Below are positions 9,379-19,507 of a stretch of 64,000 bases of DNA, piece by piece. The stretch's first letter is position 1, and each line of letters opens with the position of its first letter. The notes beneath the pieces were generated by a model. That model made no database searches, was not told the origin of the DNA, and saw only the letters and a list, made by a program, of their open reading frames with translations. The stretch is from positions 62,001 through 126,000 of the forward strand of contig DFXZ01000010.1 in NCBI GenBank assembly GCA_002381805.1, given 5' to 3'. Source of the DNA: Bdellovibrio sp. UBA4095 (GTDB taxonomy: Bacteria > Bdellovibrionota > Bdellovibrionia > Bdellovibrionales > Bdellovibrionaceae). Position numbers and translations under genes: made by a program.

Positions 9379-10734
9379 ATGTCTCGCAATTGGTGGATCG
9401 CAGCTGGCTGCTTAGCTTTGGTATTCTTCGCTTCTTTGGGAACATACGTCTATGTCCAAGAAGGCAAACATCCTTCAAGAACGCAAAGCTCCAGCAACAA
9501 AACAGAGCGTGATTTCGAACAATCGGTTATTACTTCCAAGACTGATAGAGTTGAAGACGAACCCAGTGCTCTTTTCAACGACCCAGCTATCAGCCAGGCC
9601 TGGGGCTTGAAAAAAGCGGATGCGGCTCGCGCCTGGTCAATCAGCAAAGGCAGCAAGGACATCGTAGTCGCTGTTATTGACACAGGTATCGATCAAAAAC
9701 ATGAAGATCTTATTGAAAATCTTTGGATCAATCCCGGCGAAACGGGCCTTGATGCCAACGGCCGCGACAAAGCGAGCAATGGTATCGACGATGACGGCAA
9801 TGGCTTGATCGATGATGTTCACGGGTGGAATTACGTCTCTAACAACAACAGACTTGATGACAACCACGGACACGGAACGCATATCGCAGGTATCATTGGC
9901 GCGGCGGCTGGAAACAAAAAAGGAATCTCGGGAATTGCTCCACACGTCAGCTTGATGGTTCTAAAGTATTACGATCCAAAAGTTCCCGGCGCTGATAACC
10001 TGAAAAACACTGTGGCTTCCATCCGCTATGCGATAAAGATGGGCGCGCACATTATCAACTATTCAGGTGGTGGGACCGAGTTTTCCCAAGAAGAGTATGA
10101 AGCTATTGCTGAAGCCGATCGAAAGGGCATCCTTTTCGTCGCTGCCGCGGGAAATGAGCGCTCGAACTCTGACCAGCATCACTACTACCCTGCCGACTAT
10201 AAGTTAAAAAATATTATCTCTGTGACTGCGATCGACCCATCGACTCAGGTTTTGGCTTCTTCAAACTATGGCGTGGAAACCGTGGATCTTGCAGCCCCAG
10301 GACAGAATATTCTTTCTTGCTTACCGGGCAACGCCTACGGATATATGACTGGCACTTCACAAGCGACCGCCTTCGTAACAGGAGCAGCAGTTTTAGTAAT
10401 GGCCCACAAACAGAATTTCGATCCTGTTGATGTTAAAAAGTACATCCTTGCCACGGGTGATGCTCAGACGGAACTCGCTGCCAAGACCCGAACGTCTCGT
10501 AAGTTAAATCTATATAAAGCACTGACGATTCTTGATAAAGGGGTCTCGGCATCAGGCGCAGTGGCTGTTAACACTGAAGAGATCTTCGCTATTGATCCGA
10601 ATGAAAAGCGACCTCGGGCCGGCGCGGATTCTACTCATGAAATGAGCAGCTTCGGTCGATCATTGATCGATGCCATGGGAGCCAAGCCCAAAGTGGATAA
10701 GCTGGGCACCAAGCAAAATGGAAATAGTTTCTAA
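9379..10734 (+). CDS. Subtilisin-like serine protease (S8), membrane-anchored or secreted
   Basis: About 451 residues from the ATG at 9379, chosen over an in-frame ATG at 9328 because AAAGGGGA lies just upstream. An N-terminal hydrophobic segment (residues 4-25) acts as signal or anchor. The S8 triad is complete: Asp in VAVIDTGID (near 100), His in HGHGTHIAG (near 166) and Ser in GTSQATAFVTGAAV (near 325). A Ca-binding-like loop (DDDGNGLIDD) precedes the His, and the oxyanion Asn lies in AAAGNE. There is no long propeptide. The C-terminal 60 residues are of unknown role. Probably degrades extracellular or periplasmic protein. Confidence 0.92.
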   Translation: MSRNWWIAAGCLALVFFASLGTYVYVQEGKHPSRTQSSSNKTERDFEQSVITSKTDRVEDEPSALFNDPAISQAWGLKKADAARAWSISKGSKDIVVAVIDTGIDQKHEDLIENLWINPGETGLDANGRDKASNGIDDDGNGLIDDVHGWNYVSNNNRLDDNHGHGTHIAGIIGAAAGNKKGISGIAPHVSLMVLKYYDPKVPGADNLKNTVASIRYAIKMGAHIINYSGGGTEFSQEEYEAIAEADRKGILFVAAAGNERSNSDQHHYYPADYKLKNIISVTAIDPSTQVLASSNYGVETVDLAAPGQNILSCLPGNAYGYMTGTSQATAFVTGAAVLVMAHKQNFDPVDVKKYILATGDAQTELAAKTRTSRKLNLYKALTILDKGVSASGAVAVNTEEIFAIDPNEKRPRAGADSTHEMSSFGRSLIDAMGAKPKVDKLGTKQNGNSF

Positions 10735-10740
10735 CAAAGA

Positions 10741-10770
10741 AAAGGCTGGAGAAACCCCAGCCTTTTTTTT
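10741..10770. terminator. Bidirectional terminator between the S8 protease and the zinc-ribbon gene
   Basis: A 9-bp stem (AAAGGCTGG / CCAGCCTTT) with a 7-base loop, followed by eight Ts on the plus strand. On the minus strand the hairpin is followed by a short T-rich stretch. It serves two convergent genes; the stop codon of the minus-strand gene abuts it. Confidence 0.85.
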
Positions 10771-11554
10771 AGTCGACAAAGTCCGATAGCGAAATCTTGC
10801 CACGAACCATCACAATCAAACCCGTAGACATACAAGCCAGTGCGACGCCGATGCCGATCAAGTTGCGATGACCAAGATTGATCATTCCGTAAAGAATCAT
10901 CATTAAACTGAGCGTGTAGGGACTCCAGAAAAGATATTTCAACCACGATGGACGAGTTAAATTGTCTTCGATTTTCTTAGGAGCGCTTCTCTGCGACAAA
11001 CCCACCACCATCAAACTGTTGATCTTGGCAATCATCTGATCGCAAAGAGCATCGCCGCCTTGAGCACTTTTAATTTCTTCGTACTTCATCGCAGCGAAAC
11101 GAAGAGCATCCAACTCATGACAGCTTTTAATGAAGTTCTGGTGCAGATCCTGGTTCTCGAAATTCTCGAGCACCATTTTCCATTTGCGAACCAAACTCGG
11201 TTGAGCCTTCAAGGACGCATCCGAAGGCAGCCCCACCAGTCGTTCAAAGATCACGTGACAAGAATAACATTCCTTGGATTTTCGGCCATTCATCGCGCCG
11301 CACTTGGGACAGCTTTTCATCTCGGAACTTCCAGGTTCCGAAGCGGCCACTTCTTGCTGCTTAGCGGCAGCCGGCGTCTCTGCCTGATTTGAAATCTCAA
11401 AGCAGACGATGTTTGAAGGATCAGCAGGAGGATACTCAAAACCAAAACGAGTTTGGCAGGAAATACACTGAAACAACGGAGCTTCGGAGCGAATTTCTTC
11501 ACTCTGAACTTCATATAATTTCACACATTGCGGACATCGAATTTTTAATTTCAC
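10769..11554 (-). CDS. Zinc-ribbon (MJ0042-like) membrane protein
   Basis: About 261 residues from a GTG at 11554, giving VKLKIRCPQC; an ATG at 11590 is possible but would overlap the divergent lnt start. It has two zinc ribbons: CPQC-N19-CISC at the N-terminus (MJ0042 type) and CPKCG-N8-CYSC near residue 85. A helical middle follows, and two membrane segments lie close to the C-terminus (about residues 211-250). In Bdellovibrio and myxobacteria such proteins are common but mostly uncharacterised, so no function is proposed. Confidence 0.7.
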   Translation of the reverse strand: MKLKIRCPQCVKLYEVQSEEIRSEAPLFQCISCQTRFGFEYPPADPSNIVCFEISNQAETPAAAKQQEVAASEPGSSEMKSCPKCGAMNGRKSKECYSCHVIFERLVGLPSDASLKAQPSLVRKWKMVLENFENQDLHQNFIKSCHELDALRFAAMKYEEIKSAQGGDALCDQMIAKINSLMVVGLSQRSAPKKIEDNLTRPSWLKYLFWSPYTLSLMMILYGMINLGHRNLIGIGVALACMSTGLIVMVRGKISLSDFVD

Positions 11555-11588
11555 TGTGGACTCACTCACTCTTTGTGTTACTAATACC

Positions 11589-13199
11589 ATGATGAAGATA
11601 TCTATTCAATTTTTCAAGCATAAAGCCTACGAATTTCGCTGGGCGATTCTCTCTGGTATTTTCGTTGGAACAAGCTACATTCCCTTCCCGCCATGGGCGC
11701 TGCTCTTCTGCTATGCACCTCTTTGGCTTTTTGCCGTACAAGAAAATCGCTCGGCCAAAGACGCTCTGACTGCAGGATGGATCACGCAGTTCATTCTTAC
11801 TTTGATCGGCTTTCATTGGATCGCCTACACCAGTCATGAATTTGGACAGCTTCCTTGGATAGTTTCGATTCTGGCCTTGCTGCTTTTTTGTGCGTTCATG
11901 CACCTGTACATCCCGGCAGCTGTGGGACTTGGAGTTTGGCTTCGAAAAAAGTTTTCCTTAAGTGCCGTTCAAACTTTGTTTGTGATAGCGCTGCTGCACG
12001 CCCTTTTTGAGCGTCATTGGCCGGTGATCTTTGAGTGGCATTTGGGCTACACTCTTCTTTGGGCAAAAATTCCTGCCTATCACCTGGCGGACTTGATTGG
12101 CTTTCACGGTCTTTCTGCTTTGGTTTTAGTTTTCAACGCTTGGCTGGCTTTTATCTGGTTGAATCAATCGCAAACTAAGAAAGCGCTTTTGCATGTGGGC
12201 GCATTGGCGTTGACGATCATGGTTTTAATCGGTTGGGGTTCCTCGCGAAATCAGCAGTGGCAAACTTTCGACAGAAAGATTCACGCCACTGTCGTACAGG
12301 CTAATATTGGCAACCTTGAAAAGATTTATGCTGAAAAAGGCCGTGCCTACCAAGAATCCATTGCGGAAAAATTCTTGGGAATGAGTGAAAAAGCACTTGA
12401 GATGTTCCCCGAGACAGATATTTTCATTTGGCCCGAGACCGCCTTCCCCGACTATCTGGATGAGCATCTTATTCAGCGAAAGAATGCAGCTATGCTGCTT
12501 GATCGTTTGCGGGTGATGAACCGGCCTCTGATTACGGGCGCTTACTCCAAAGATTTGAATTCGGATGCACGCATAGAAAACTCTACCTACAATGCTCTGT
12601 TTTTAGTGACTCCTACTTCTGCAACCTCACCAGCGCCCTACCGCAAAACCGAGCTTTTAGCTTTTGGAGAGTATTTACCGCTGAGCGAACAGTTTCCGTT
12701 CTTGCTTGAGCTTTTGCCTTTTGTTTCTAACTTTGGCAGAGGACAAGGCCCCTCCGTTCTGGGCTGGATGCACAACGAAGAAATGGTTAATTGGGGCGGC
12801 CAAATTTGTTACGAGGGTCTGTATCCGAAATTTACTCGTGGATTGGCAAGCAATGGCGCGGATATTTTGGTGAATGTGACAAATGACTCTTGGTTCGGTT
12901 ATCCCTTTGAGCCCCAACAACATTTGTACATGACCCTTGCCAGGGCCATCGAAGTTCGCAGACCATTGGTTCGCTCCACCAACACTGGTGTCAGCACAGC
13001 GATCCTTGCCAATGGTGACGTTCTACAAAAATCCCCTCTTCATCAAGAATGGACGGGAGAGTTCGTGATAAATTACCGGAAGAATGCTCCGTCTACATTT
13101 TATGTTTTATGGGGCCACTACGATTGGATATTGATTCTTATCGCTCTCGCCGCTTTGATACTGACAGGAGCCCTTCATGCAAGATCTCGTCGTCCTTGA
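11589..13199 (+). CDS. lnt: Apolipoprotein N-acyltransferase Lnt
   Basis: About 536 residues. Several membrane segments fill residues 10-225, followed by a nitrilase-fold domain with the complete catalytic triad: Glu in WPETAFP (near 282), Lys in YRKTELLAFGEYLP (near 350) and Cys in GQICYEG (near 405). Lnt adds the third acyl chain to outer-membrane lipoproteins, which are numerous in this window. Two adjacent ATGs (11589, 11592) or an upstream GTG (11556) could start it; none has a strong ribosome site. The 3' end overlaps mutS2 by 23 bases. Confidence 0.93.
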   Translation: MMKISIQFFKHKAYEFRWAILSGIFVGTSYIPFPPWALLFCYAPLWLFAVQENRSAKDALTAGWITQFILTLIGFHWIAYTSHEFGQLPWIVSILALLLFCAFMHLYIPAAVGLGVWLRKKFSLSAVQTLFVIALLHALFERHWPVIFEWHLGYTLLWAKIPAYHLADLIGFHGLSALVLVFNAWLAFIWLNQSQTKKALLHVGALALTIMVLIGWGSSRNQQWQTFDRKIHATVVQANIGNLEKIYAEKGRAYQESIAEKFLGMSEKALEMFPETDIFIWPETAFPDYLDEHLIQRKNAAMLLDRLRVMNRPLITGAYSKDLNSDARIENSTYNALFLVTPTSATSPAPYRKTELLAFGEYLPLSEQFPFLLELLPFVSNFGRGQGPSVLGWMHNEEMVNWGGQICYEGLYPKFTRGLASNGADILVNVTNDSWFGYPFEPQQHLYMTLARAIEVRRPLVRSTNTGVSTAILANGDVLQKSPLHQEWTGEFVINYRKNAPSTFYVLWGHYDWILILIALAALILTGALHARSRRP

Positions 13200-15507
13200 T
13201 TGGATTGAAATTTTAGACAAAATCAAAACTCATGCGACAAGTGAAGCCGGTCGTGAGGTCATTGCCAAGACCGTCCCACTTAAATCTCCTGAAGAGGCTT
13301 ATCAGAGTTTTCAAGAGATCTCTGATGCCACTGAAGTTTTAAACCAAGGCGTCAGGCCTTTTATGCAAAGCTTGGATCTTTATTCGACCTGGATTTCTCG
13401 ACTCAAGAAAAAAGCTGTTCTTAAAACCCTTGAAATCAAAGATGTGCGCAGCTTTTGCCTTGAGGCATTGGCTTTACAAGAAGCTCTGAGAGAGGTTAGG
13501 AATTCATGGACCGACAGAATTGGGCAAAGCTTGATGAATGCAGCAGAGCCCGTCTCTGCCATTGATCAGATTCTGACCCCTGGCGGAGAAATCCGCTCTG
13601 ACGCCAGCGAAACCTTATATCGCTTGTTCAAAGAAAAAGAACGTCTGGCTCGAGAGATTCAAACAACGATGGATCGCCTGGTTAAAGACCATAAAATGGA
13701 AAACATTATCCAGGAAAAGTACGTGACCACGCGAGATGGTCGTTGGGTTCTGCCGGTTAAAAGCGGAATGCAGCACCACCTGCCTGGAGTGATCCACGGA
13801 TCGTCGCAGACCAAGCAGACAGTTTTCATGGAACCCGAAAAAGTCATTCCCGTTAACAATCGCTTGCGCCAGGTTGAAGTCGAAATCGAAGACGAAATCG
13901 AACGGCTGCTAACCGATCTTTCGAAATACCTGACTTCACAATCCGCAGAGATCGAACGCACTCGGGATATAATGGAAGAGTGTGACGTGCGTTTTTCGCA
14001 AGCGCAGTTTGCTCGAATGGTCGAGGCTCATCCGATCCAGTTCTCAACTGATCAGCTAGAACTCGTCGAAGTCCGTCATCCTCTGCTGCAACTGTCTGGC
14101 AAAAATGTGATCCCGAATTCGGTCATGCTAGAAGGACAAAAAGGGATTTTACTTTTAAGCGGTCCCAATGCCGGTGGTAAGACGGTACTTTTAAAGTCCA
14201 TAGGCCTTGCAGCCCAGATGGCTCGCTGTGGTCTTCCAATTTGTGCCAGCGAAAACTCCAAGCTTCCATTCTTTAAGAATATCCTGATTGGTATCGGTGA
14301 TGCCCAGAGTGTCGACGAAGAGCTTAGTACCTTTGCCGCACATTTGAAAATTCTAAGCCGGGCCGCTGCTGTTAAGGGACGCGAGAATTTAATTTTGATT
14401 GATGAGATTTGCGGTTCGACCGATCCAGAGGAAGGCAGCGCTTTGGCGCGAAGTTTTATTGAAACCTTCTCTGCGAACAATGTGTTTGCGACGATCACTT
14501 CCCACCTGGGACCTTTAAAATCCGGATGGGATGAAAGCAGTCGGGTTTTAAATGGCAGCTTGGAATACGATCCTAAAACGGGTCGCCCTACGTATCAGTT
14601 TCTTGCGGGAATTCCTGGCGACTCGTTGGCGATCCAAACGGCCAAGCGCGTGGGCGTTGAAAGCGCTATTGTGCAAAGAGCTTTGGATGTTCTGACTCCC
14701 GCGACTCGCGCGCGGCTGGAGGGTCTGGAGCAAATCGAACAATTAAAAGCCGATATCTCTGCCCTGCAGTCCCACTTGCGTAAAGAGATGAACAAAGCCA
14801 CCGAAGCCAAGCGTAAATATGAATCCCAGCTGGAGCAATTTAACAAAGAAAAAGAAGCTTGGCTGCAGAAGACTTTGAAAAAAGCAGAAAAGAAAGTGGA
14901 AGAGGCCCTTGCGCAGGCAAAGGTCGCCGAAACTTTCAAACGACATACAGCCTTGCAAGAAATCAAACACAAGCTTCCGGAAATTGTAAAAGCGAAACCA
15001 ATAACTCAGCCAGGTGCCCCTGAAAATGCCGAAGAGTTTGGGAAGAAATTTCCACCTGGTTCAAAAGTATTTGTTTCGTCGCTAAACCAAGACGGAATAG
15101 TCCAGAGCACTCCGAACTCTAAAGGTGAAGTTTTAATTCTTTCTGGATCCATTCGCCTGCAATTGCATTGGCAGGACTTGAAACCTCCTGGCAAGCCAGT
15201 AAATCCGACGGGACAATTGGTTCGGCAAAGCACTTCGTTCACAGCGGCACTGGTGGATGAAGATCGTACTTTGGATTTACGCGGCAAAACTGTCGACGAC
15301 GCCTTATCAGAACTGGAAGTCGCTTTGGACAAAGCAGCTCAAGCCCGCGAAGATCGAATCAAAGTCATTCATGGTCATGGGACAGAAGCCTTAAAGCGCG
15401 CTGTGCGAACTTATCTTTCGCGCTCGGTGTATGTCAAAAAATGGAAATCTGGATCTTCGGACACTGGTGGTGATGGCATCACTTGGGTAGAACTCGGCGA
15501 AGTGTAA
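13177..15507 (+). CDS. mutS2: MutS2-type DNA/ribosome ATPase with Smr nuclease domain
   Basis: A 776-residue protein with a core/lever region and MutS ATPase. Walker A is GPNAGGKT near residue 328 and Walker B is LILIDEICGSTDPEEG. A Lys/Glu-rich coiled coil covers residues 520-600. A C-terminal Smr domain (about 700-776) carries DLRGKTVDDAL and the HGHGTEALKRAV motif. It lacks the mismatch-recognition domain of MutS. MutS2 suppresses recombination and acts on collided ribosomes. An AGGAG site precedes the ATG, which lies inside the lnt end. The next gene begins one base after its stop. Confidence 0.95.
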   Translation: MQDLVVLDWIEILDKIKTHATSEAGREVIAKTVPLKSPEEAYQSFQEISDATEVLNQGVRPFMQSLDLYSTWISRLKKKAVLKTLEIKDVRSFCLEALALQEALREVRNSWTDRIGQSLMNAAEPVSAIDQILTPGGEIRSDASETLYRLFKEKERLAREIQTTMDRLVKDHKMENIIQEKYVTTRDGRWVLPVKSGMQHHLPGVIHGSSQTKQTVFMEPEKVIPVNNRLRQVEVEIEDEIERLLTDLSKYLTSQSAEIERTRDIMEECDVRFSQAQFARMVEAHPIQFSTDQLELVEVRHPLLQLSGKNVIPNSVMLEGQKGILLLSGPNAGGKTVLLKSIGLAAQMARCGLPICASENSKLPFFKNILIGIGDAQSVDEELSTFAAHLKILSRAAAVKGRENLILIDEICGSTDPEEGSALARSFIETFSANNVFATITSHLGPLKSGWDESSRVLNGSLEYDPKTGRPTYQFLAGIPGDSLAIQTAKRVGVESAIVQRALDVLTPATRARLEGLEQIEQLKADISALQSHLRKEMNKATEAKRKYESQLEQFNKEKEAWLQKTLKKAEKKVEEALAQAKVAETFKRHTALQEIKHKLPEIVKAKPITQPGAPENAEEFGKKFPPGSKVFVSSLNQDGIVQSTPNSKGEVLILSGSIRLQLHWQDLKPPGKPVNPTGQLVRQSTSFTAALVDEDRTLDLRGKTVDDALSELEVALDKAAQAREDRIKVIHGHGTEALKRAVRTYLSRSVYVKKWKSGSSDTGGDGITWVELGEV

Positions 15508-15508
15508 A

Positions 15509-16975
15509 ATGACGGAATATGCAGTCGCCAGTTGGCTCGTCACCAAGTCTCTGTGCCTCTGCTACTTTGTTGCCTTTCTTTCATTGCTGCCTCAGGTTTT
15601 GGGGCTTTATGGTCGCCAAGGTATTCTTTCTCTCGATCATTTTTTGAATCTACTGGACAAGGAACTTGGTGCTGAACGATTCCATCATGTTCCCAGTCTT
15701 TTCTGGTTTCTTTCTAATGACTTTGCTGTTCGCGGACTTTGCTTTATTGGCATGGTAGCCTCGAGCTTGGCCTTTTTGGGCTTCAGTCAAAGCTGGATGC
15801 TATTGATATGTTGGATCTGCTACTTGTCCTATGTCAGCTGCGGGCAGGTCTTTTTGGGTTACCAGTGGGACAGTTTGCTTTTGGAATTCGGTTTTTTAGG
15901 ACTATTCTTTGCGCCGTGGACTCTTGAATGGTCGCCAATGGCGGCTTATCACCTTCATCCCTTTGTTTTGGGCTTGGTTTGGTTGCTATTATTCAAGCTC
16001 ATGTTCCTTTCGGGAGTAGTGAAATTAAAGTCGCGCGACCCCGCTTGGACTAAGCTGACGGCTTTAAGCTTTCACTATTGGACTCAGCCCCTGCCTTCTC
16101 CTCTGGCCTATTTTTTTGCGAAACTTCCGATGGCCATTCAGCGTATTAGCACCTTCTTTATGTTCTTTATCGAATTGATTGTGCCGTTTTTTATTTTCGC
16201 TCCGGGTCCTTTGCAAGTTGTCGCGGCTTTGTTTCTATTTGTGTTGCAGGTTCTGATTTGGACGACGGGTAACTATGGGTTCTTTAATATTTTGACGATT
16301 GGTCTGATTTTTTCATTGCTACCCGATTCAGCGCTAAAAACTTTCGACTTTGGCGAAATGGTCATTTTGAAGTTCGACAGTATGGAATGGATTTCCGAAG
16401 GGATGATTGCTAGCGAAGCCGCCCTGTTAGCACTGATGATACTGGTTCCTGCCACTCTGTTTTGGATAACAAAAACTCTTTCTGAAAAAAGCACTGCGAC
16501 CAATTTTATGTTACCGATGATGCGCCTTTTGTATCCGTACCGAATATCCAATCCTTACGGTCTTTTTGCGGTGATGACAAAGGTTCGTCCAGAGTTGGTT
16601 TTAGAAGGCAGCTTGGATGGCGAAACTTGGTTGCCCTACGAGCTTAAGAATAAACCAACGGACATCAAGAAGCGCCCGCGATTTGTGGCTCCACATCAGC
16701 CGCGCTTGGACTGGCAAATGTGGTTTGCCGCGCTGGAAAGTTTTAACGAAAACCTTTGGTTGCAAAACTTGATCACTCGAATCTTCGAAAGCTCTCCCGA
16801 TGTCTTGTCTTTATTCAGAAAAGATCCTTTCGGGGGAAAACCGCCAAAATATCTGCGCCTTCTGCGCTATGAATTTCATTTCTCGAGCTGGAAGGATCTA
16901 CGCACTCGCGGTGAATGGTGGACCAAAGAGCTAATTGCCCCTTATGGTCCCGTCTTTGAGCGTGAGGATGATTAG
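15509..16975 (+). CDS. Lipase maturation factor (LMF)-family membrane protein
   Basis: A 488-residue polytopic membrane protein with the LMF hallmarks: YGRQGI near the start, YQWDSLLLEFGFL near residue 115, TGNYGFFN near 250, and a soluble C-terminal domain with PHQPRLDWQMWFAAL and RYEFHFS. In animals LMF1 matures dimeric lipases in the ER; the bacterial homologues have no settled role. It sits immediately after mutS2 (one base gap), so it is probably in the lnt-mutS2 transcript. Confidence 0.85.
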   Translation: MTEYAVASWLVTKSLCLCYFVAFLSLLPQVLGLYGRQGILSLDHFLNLLDKELGAERFHHVPSLFWFLSNDFAVRGLCFIGMVASSLAFLGFSQSWMLLICWICYLSYVSCGQVFLGYQWDSLLLEFGFLGLFFAPWTLEWSPMAAYHLHPFVLGLVWLLLFKLMFLSGVVKLKSRDPAWTKLTALSFHYWTQPLPSPLAYFFAKLPMAIQRISTFFMFFIELIVPFFIFAPGPLQVVAALFLFVLQVLIWTTGNYGFFNILTIGLIFSLLPDSALKTFDFGEMVILKFDSMEWISEGMIASEAALLALMILVPATLFWITKTLSEKSTATNFMLPMMRLLYPYRISNPYGLFAVMTKVRPELVLEGSLDGETWLPYELKNKPTDIKKRPRFVAPHQPRLDWQMWFAALESFNENLWLQNLITRIFESSPDVLSLFRKDPFGGKPPKYLRLLRYEFHFSSWKDLRTRGEWWTKELIAPYGPVFEREDD

Positions 16976-17030
16976 CAACAGCTTTTCATGTGGTCACTTT
17001 GAATAAAGCCGATCCACGTTATGATGAGCT

Positions 17031-17498
17031 ATGTGGCAACTTTCTGGCACACCTTCGGAAATCATTATTCGCGCTGTCTGTATCTATGTCGGCGTTTTTG
17101 TACTTTTCCGTCTGATCGGAAAAAAGCAAATCGGCGAACTGGCCCCCGTCGATTTTGTTCTATTGATGATTATCAGCGAATCAGTCAGTCGCTCGATCAC
17201 AGGCGATGAGGACTCGATTCCCGGTGGGCTTCTTGCTGCTTTTACTTTGCTGGTAGTGAACTATGCGACCGACACAATAATGGCGCGCTACCGCTCTGTC
17301 GAAAAAATAATCGAGGGTGAACCGCAGTTCTTGATTAAGGACGGCAGGATCCTTCACAGCGTCCTTCGAAAATCAACAATAACAGAACAAGATCTAGGCG
17401 CGGAACTACGCCGAAACGGAGTCGACAAGGTCGAAGAGGTCGCCTATGCGGTTCTTGAAACGAGCGGGCATATTAATGTTATTAAGAAAACCAAATAG
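17031..17498 (+). CDS. DUF421 (YetF-like) membrane protein
   Basis: A 155-residue protein: three N-terminal membrane segments (about 12-28, 38-55, 63-83) with FRLIGKKQIGELAPVDFVLLMIISE, then a small soluble domain with EGEPQFLIKDGRI and an EVAYAVLETSGHINVI tail. This is the DUF421/YetF layout. The function is unknown; YetF-like proteins in Bacillus relate to spores and stress. A TATGAT hexamer lies only 5 bases before the ATG, so any promoter there would give an almost leaderless mRNA. Confidence 0.85.
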   Translation: MWQLSGTPSEIIIRAVCIYVGVFVLFRLIGKKQIGELAPVDFVLLMIISESVSRSITGDEDSIPGGLLAAFTLLVVNYATDTIMARYRSVEKIIEGEPQFLIKDGRILHSVLRKSTITEQDLGAELRRNGVDKVEEVAYAVLETSGHINVIKKTK

Positions 17499-17797
17499 GA
17501 AAATCAGCTGCACCTGTGAATCAAGAATCAATGACTACATATTAAGATTTTTAACCACATACCTAATGGGCACTAAAATTTGGATGGGTTCTTTTTTTCG
17601 ATGATACGCACGTTCGAAAAGTTGGACGCTACTTGAAATTCGGTGTTCAAGATTTAGGGGCTGCGGAAAGCTGTTGATCAACTAACTATTGGGTGACGTA
17701 AATTTGCAGAGTCTCAGCATGAAACAGTCAGGATTAAATTAAGAGATTTCTGTGCGGTCTGGAGCTTGCAGTTCAGGATTGCATTGGGAGGTCCACC

Positions 17798-18184
17798 ATG
17801 AATTCGTCCTTTAAATGTCTTCTGCCGCTGGCAATACTTTTAACCTCAGGATGTGCGTCGATGGTTAATAAAACCTACAGCCCTGAAAGACGTGGAACTG
17901 TTCGCTATAATACTGGATGGTTCCTAGAGAACTCTAATCGCTCAAAGGCCATCGAGCAAATGAGAGAGTTTTGCTTCCCCGGTCGACCAGTTCTTTTATC
18001 AGAAGATTCTCGCTCGGAATTCACAGGTCAGTCATTTTCTAATGCCACTATTGAAAAGAACAGAGTCAATGGGACTTCTACTCAGGCAAAAGAGAATAAC
18101 GTCTATATGCATTTCAAATGTAAGTCCAAACAGGCAAAGTCCACCACGGCAAATTATAAAAATATCCGCAAAACGCCTCGCTAA
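17798..18184 (+). CDS. Small lipoprotein of unknown function
   Basis: 128 residues with a clear lipobox (LLTSGC, Cys near 19) and a Ser next to it (CAS), compatible with outer-membrane sorting. The mature part is polar and ends in a Lys-rich tail. A strong ribosome site (GGGAGGTCC) precedes the ATG. No domain was recognised. The 299 bases before it (17499-17797) hold only its promoter region as far as I can see. Confidence 0.7.
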   Translation: MNSSFKCLLPLAILLTSGCASMVNKTYSPERRGTVRYNTGWFLENSNRSKAIEQMREFCFPGRPVLLSEDSRSEFTGQSFSNATIEKNRVNGTSTQAKENNVYMHFKCKSKQAKSTTANYKNIRKTPR

Positions 18185-18586
18185 CGAAAATGGACGAAAA
18201 ACGAAGGCATTGAATGTTTCAATCTGAGAAAATGGTGTCGAATCCCATTTATCGCATGATGAACCGACAAGTCTCACCTAAATTCGTTCTCGTAGAAGGT
18301 TTGTCATTTAGGAATTAGGAAACTATCTTGCAAGATTGACGAGTCATTATATTAGTTCTGCGTGACAACTCTATTTACCCCAAAGGCCATCAGATTGACC
18401 TTTCAGCGCCCAATATGTCAGCCCTTGTGCGGCACTTGTTGGCGATGTCGACGTCTCGGATTGGTACTGTTTCAAATTGAGAAGACAATCCGTAGTTAAG
18501 TTATCAAAATCACAGACGAAATCCTGCTGAATCAGAATGAGATATGGCACCTTGATTGCTCTAGTATTAAGGCAACAGGGGGATTT
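18185..18586. other. Intergenic stretch without a convincing gene
   Basis: 402 bases between two lipoprotein genes. A minus-strand frame of 77 codons runs through it and into the start of the next gene, but it has no ribosome site or family features. A GGGGG-rich ribosome site for the next gene is at the right end. No terminator hairpin with a T-run was seen after 18184. Confidence 0.5.
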
Positions 18587-19339
18587 ATGAAAAACTCTAA
18601 GCAACTCTTCACAACACTTCTTTTAACTAGCATCGCACTTCTTTTAACTGCTTGCGGTGCGGAACAAGTTACCAATAGCGATTTCGCCAGCCGTACTCCG
18701 GTGACGACTGTTGGAGACGCAACGACTAAGCACCTTGCTTATTGCAATAAGGCCTCGGGCAATGACATCGCTGCCAAATTGAAGGCTTACCAAGAATCGA
18801 CGACGAACAAAATCCGTATGGATCTTGTGGTGGTTCGCTTGACTTCACTTCCTGCAACTTTCACTTCTGATAGCAGTTACTTTGCTATGTGGAAATGGCT
18901 TGCTAATACAAGCGGCTATACTTACTTGGACCAAACTTCTCTTAGCTTTATTTTGATCGACAGCGTAACTGGTCAGGCTGTTACTAACTGGAAGACAACT
19001 CTGCGCTGGAGCGACGTTTCCACAGCAGCATCAAAACTGGAAATCACTGATCCGCAAACTTTCTTTAACCGCATGAACATCATCGTGGATCTTAAAGATG
19101 CAGCAGGAGAGTACGATGTCCTTAAAATCTCTAACTACTCGGTATCAACAAACAAAGCAGTCGGACAAATGGATGCCCTACTTCCATTGTTCGCTGCCAA
19201 CCCAGCTGACTACTCTGTAGAACCAACTGGTGGAGCGCGTGCAAGTGTTCTTCAAGCACTTCACCCCTTCAAAGATATGACTTCACAGAACTGGAGTTCT
19301 TCTCAGTACCAGTCAATGTCGAACAACTTCTGCTTCTAA
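18587..19339 (+). CDS. Lipoprotein of unknown function
   Basis: 250 residues with a textbook lipoprotein signal (KK near the start, then LLLTACGAE, Cys near residue 23). The mature protein is rich in Thr, Ser and aromatic residues and looks like a beta-rich globular domain; two Cys (YCNKAS near 54, NNFCF at the end) could pair. No family was recognised. A strong terminator follows, so it is the last gene of its transcript. Confidence 0.75.
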   Translation: MKNSKQLFTTLLLTSIALLLTACGAEQVTNSDFASRTPVTTVGDATTKHLAYCNKASGNDIAAKLKAYQESTTNKIRMDLVVVRLTSLPATFTSDSSYFAMWKWLANTSGYTYLDQTSLSFILIDSVTGQAVTNWKTTLRWSDVSTAASKLEITDPQTFFNRMNIIVDLKDAAGEYDVLKISNYSVSTNKAVGQMDALLPLFAANPADYSVEPTGGARASVLQALHPFKDMTSQNWSSSQYQSMSNNFCF

Positions 19340-19365
19340 TAATTAATTAAGCCCCCAAAAAACAG

Positions 19366-19400
19366 AAACGCTGCTTATCCCCCTAAGCAGCGTTTTTGTT
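19366..19400 (+). terminator. Rho-independent terminator
   Basis: A 12-bp stem (AAACGCTGCTTA / TAAGCAGCGTTT) with a 6-base loop of TCCCCC, followed by a T-rich tract broken by one G. It ends the lipoprotein transcript. Confidence 0.88.
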
Positions 19401-19507
19401 TTTAGCTCCTCCAAGTTTCGCTTGGCCTCGCATTAGCTTTTATCCGAAACAGCGTTCCCCGCCTACTGCCACCGTGGCAACACAATCTGCCTAAGGAACC
19501 CAGACAA

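Noticed and set aside
18371..18604. 77-codon minus-strand frame before the lipoprotein gene
   Set aside because: It runs into the start of the next gene, has no ribosome site and no family motif.
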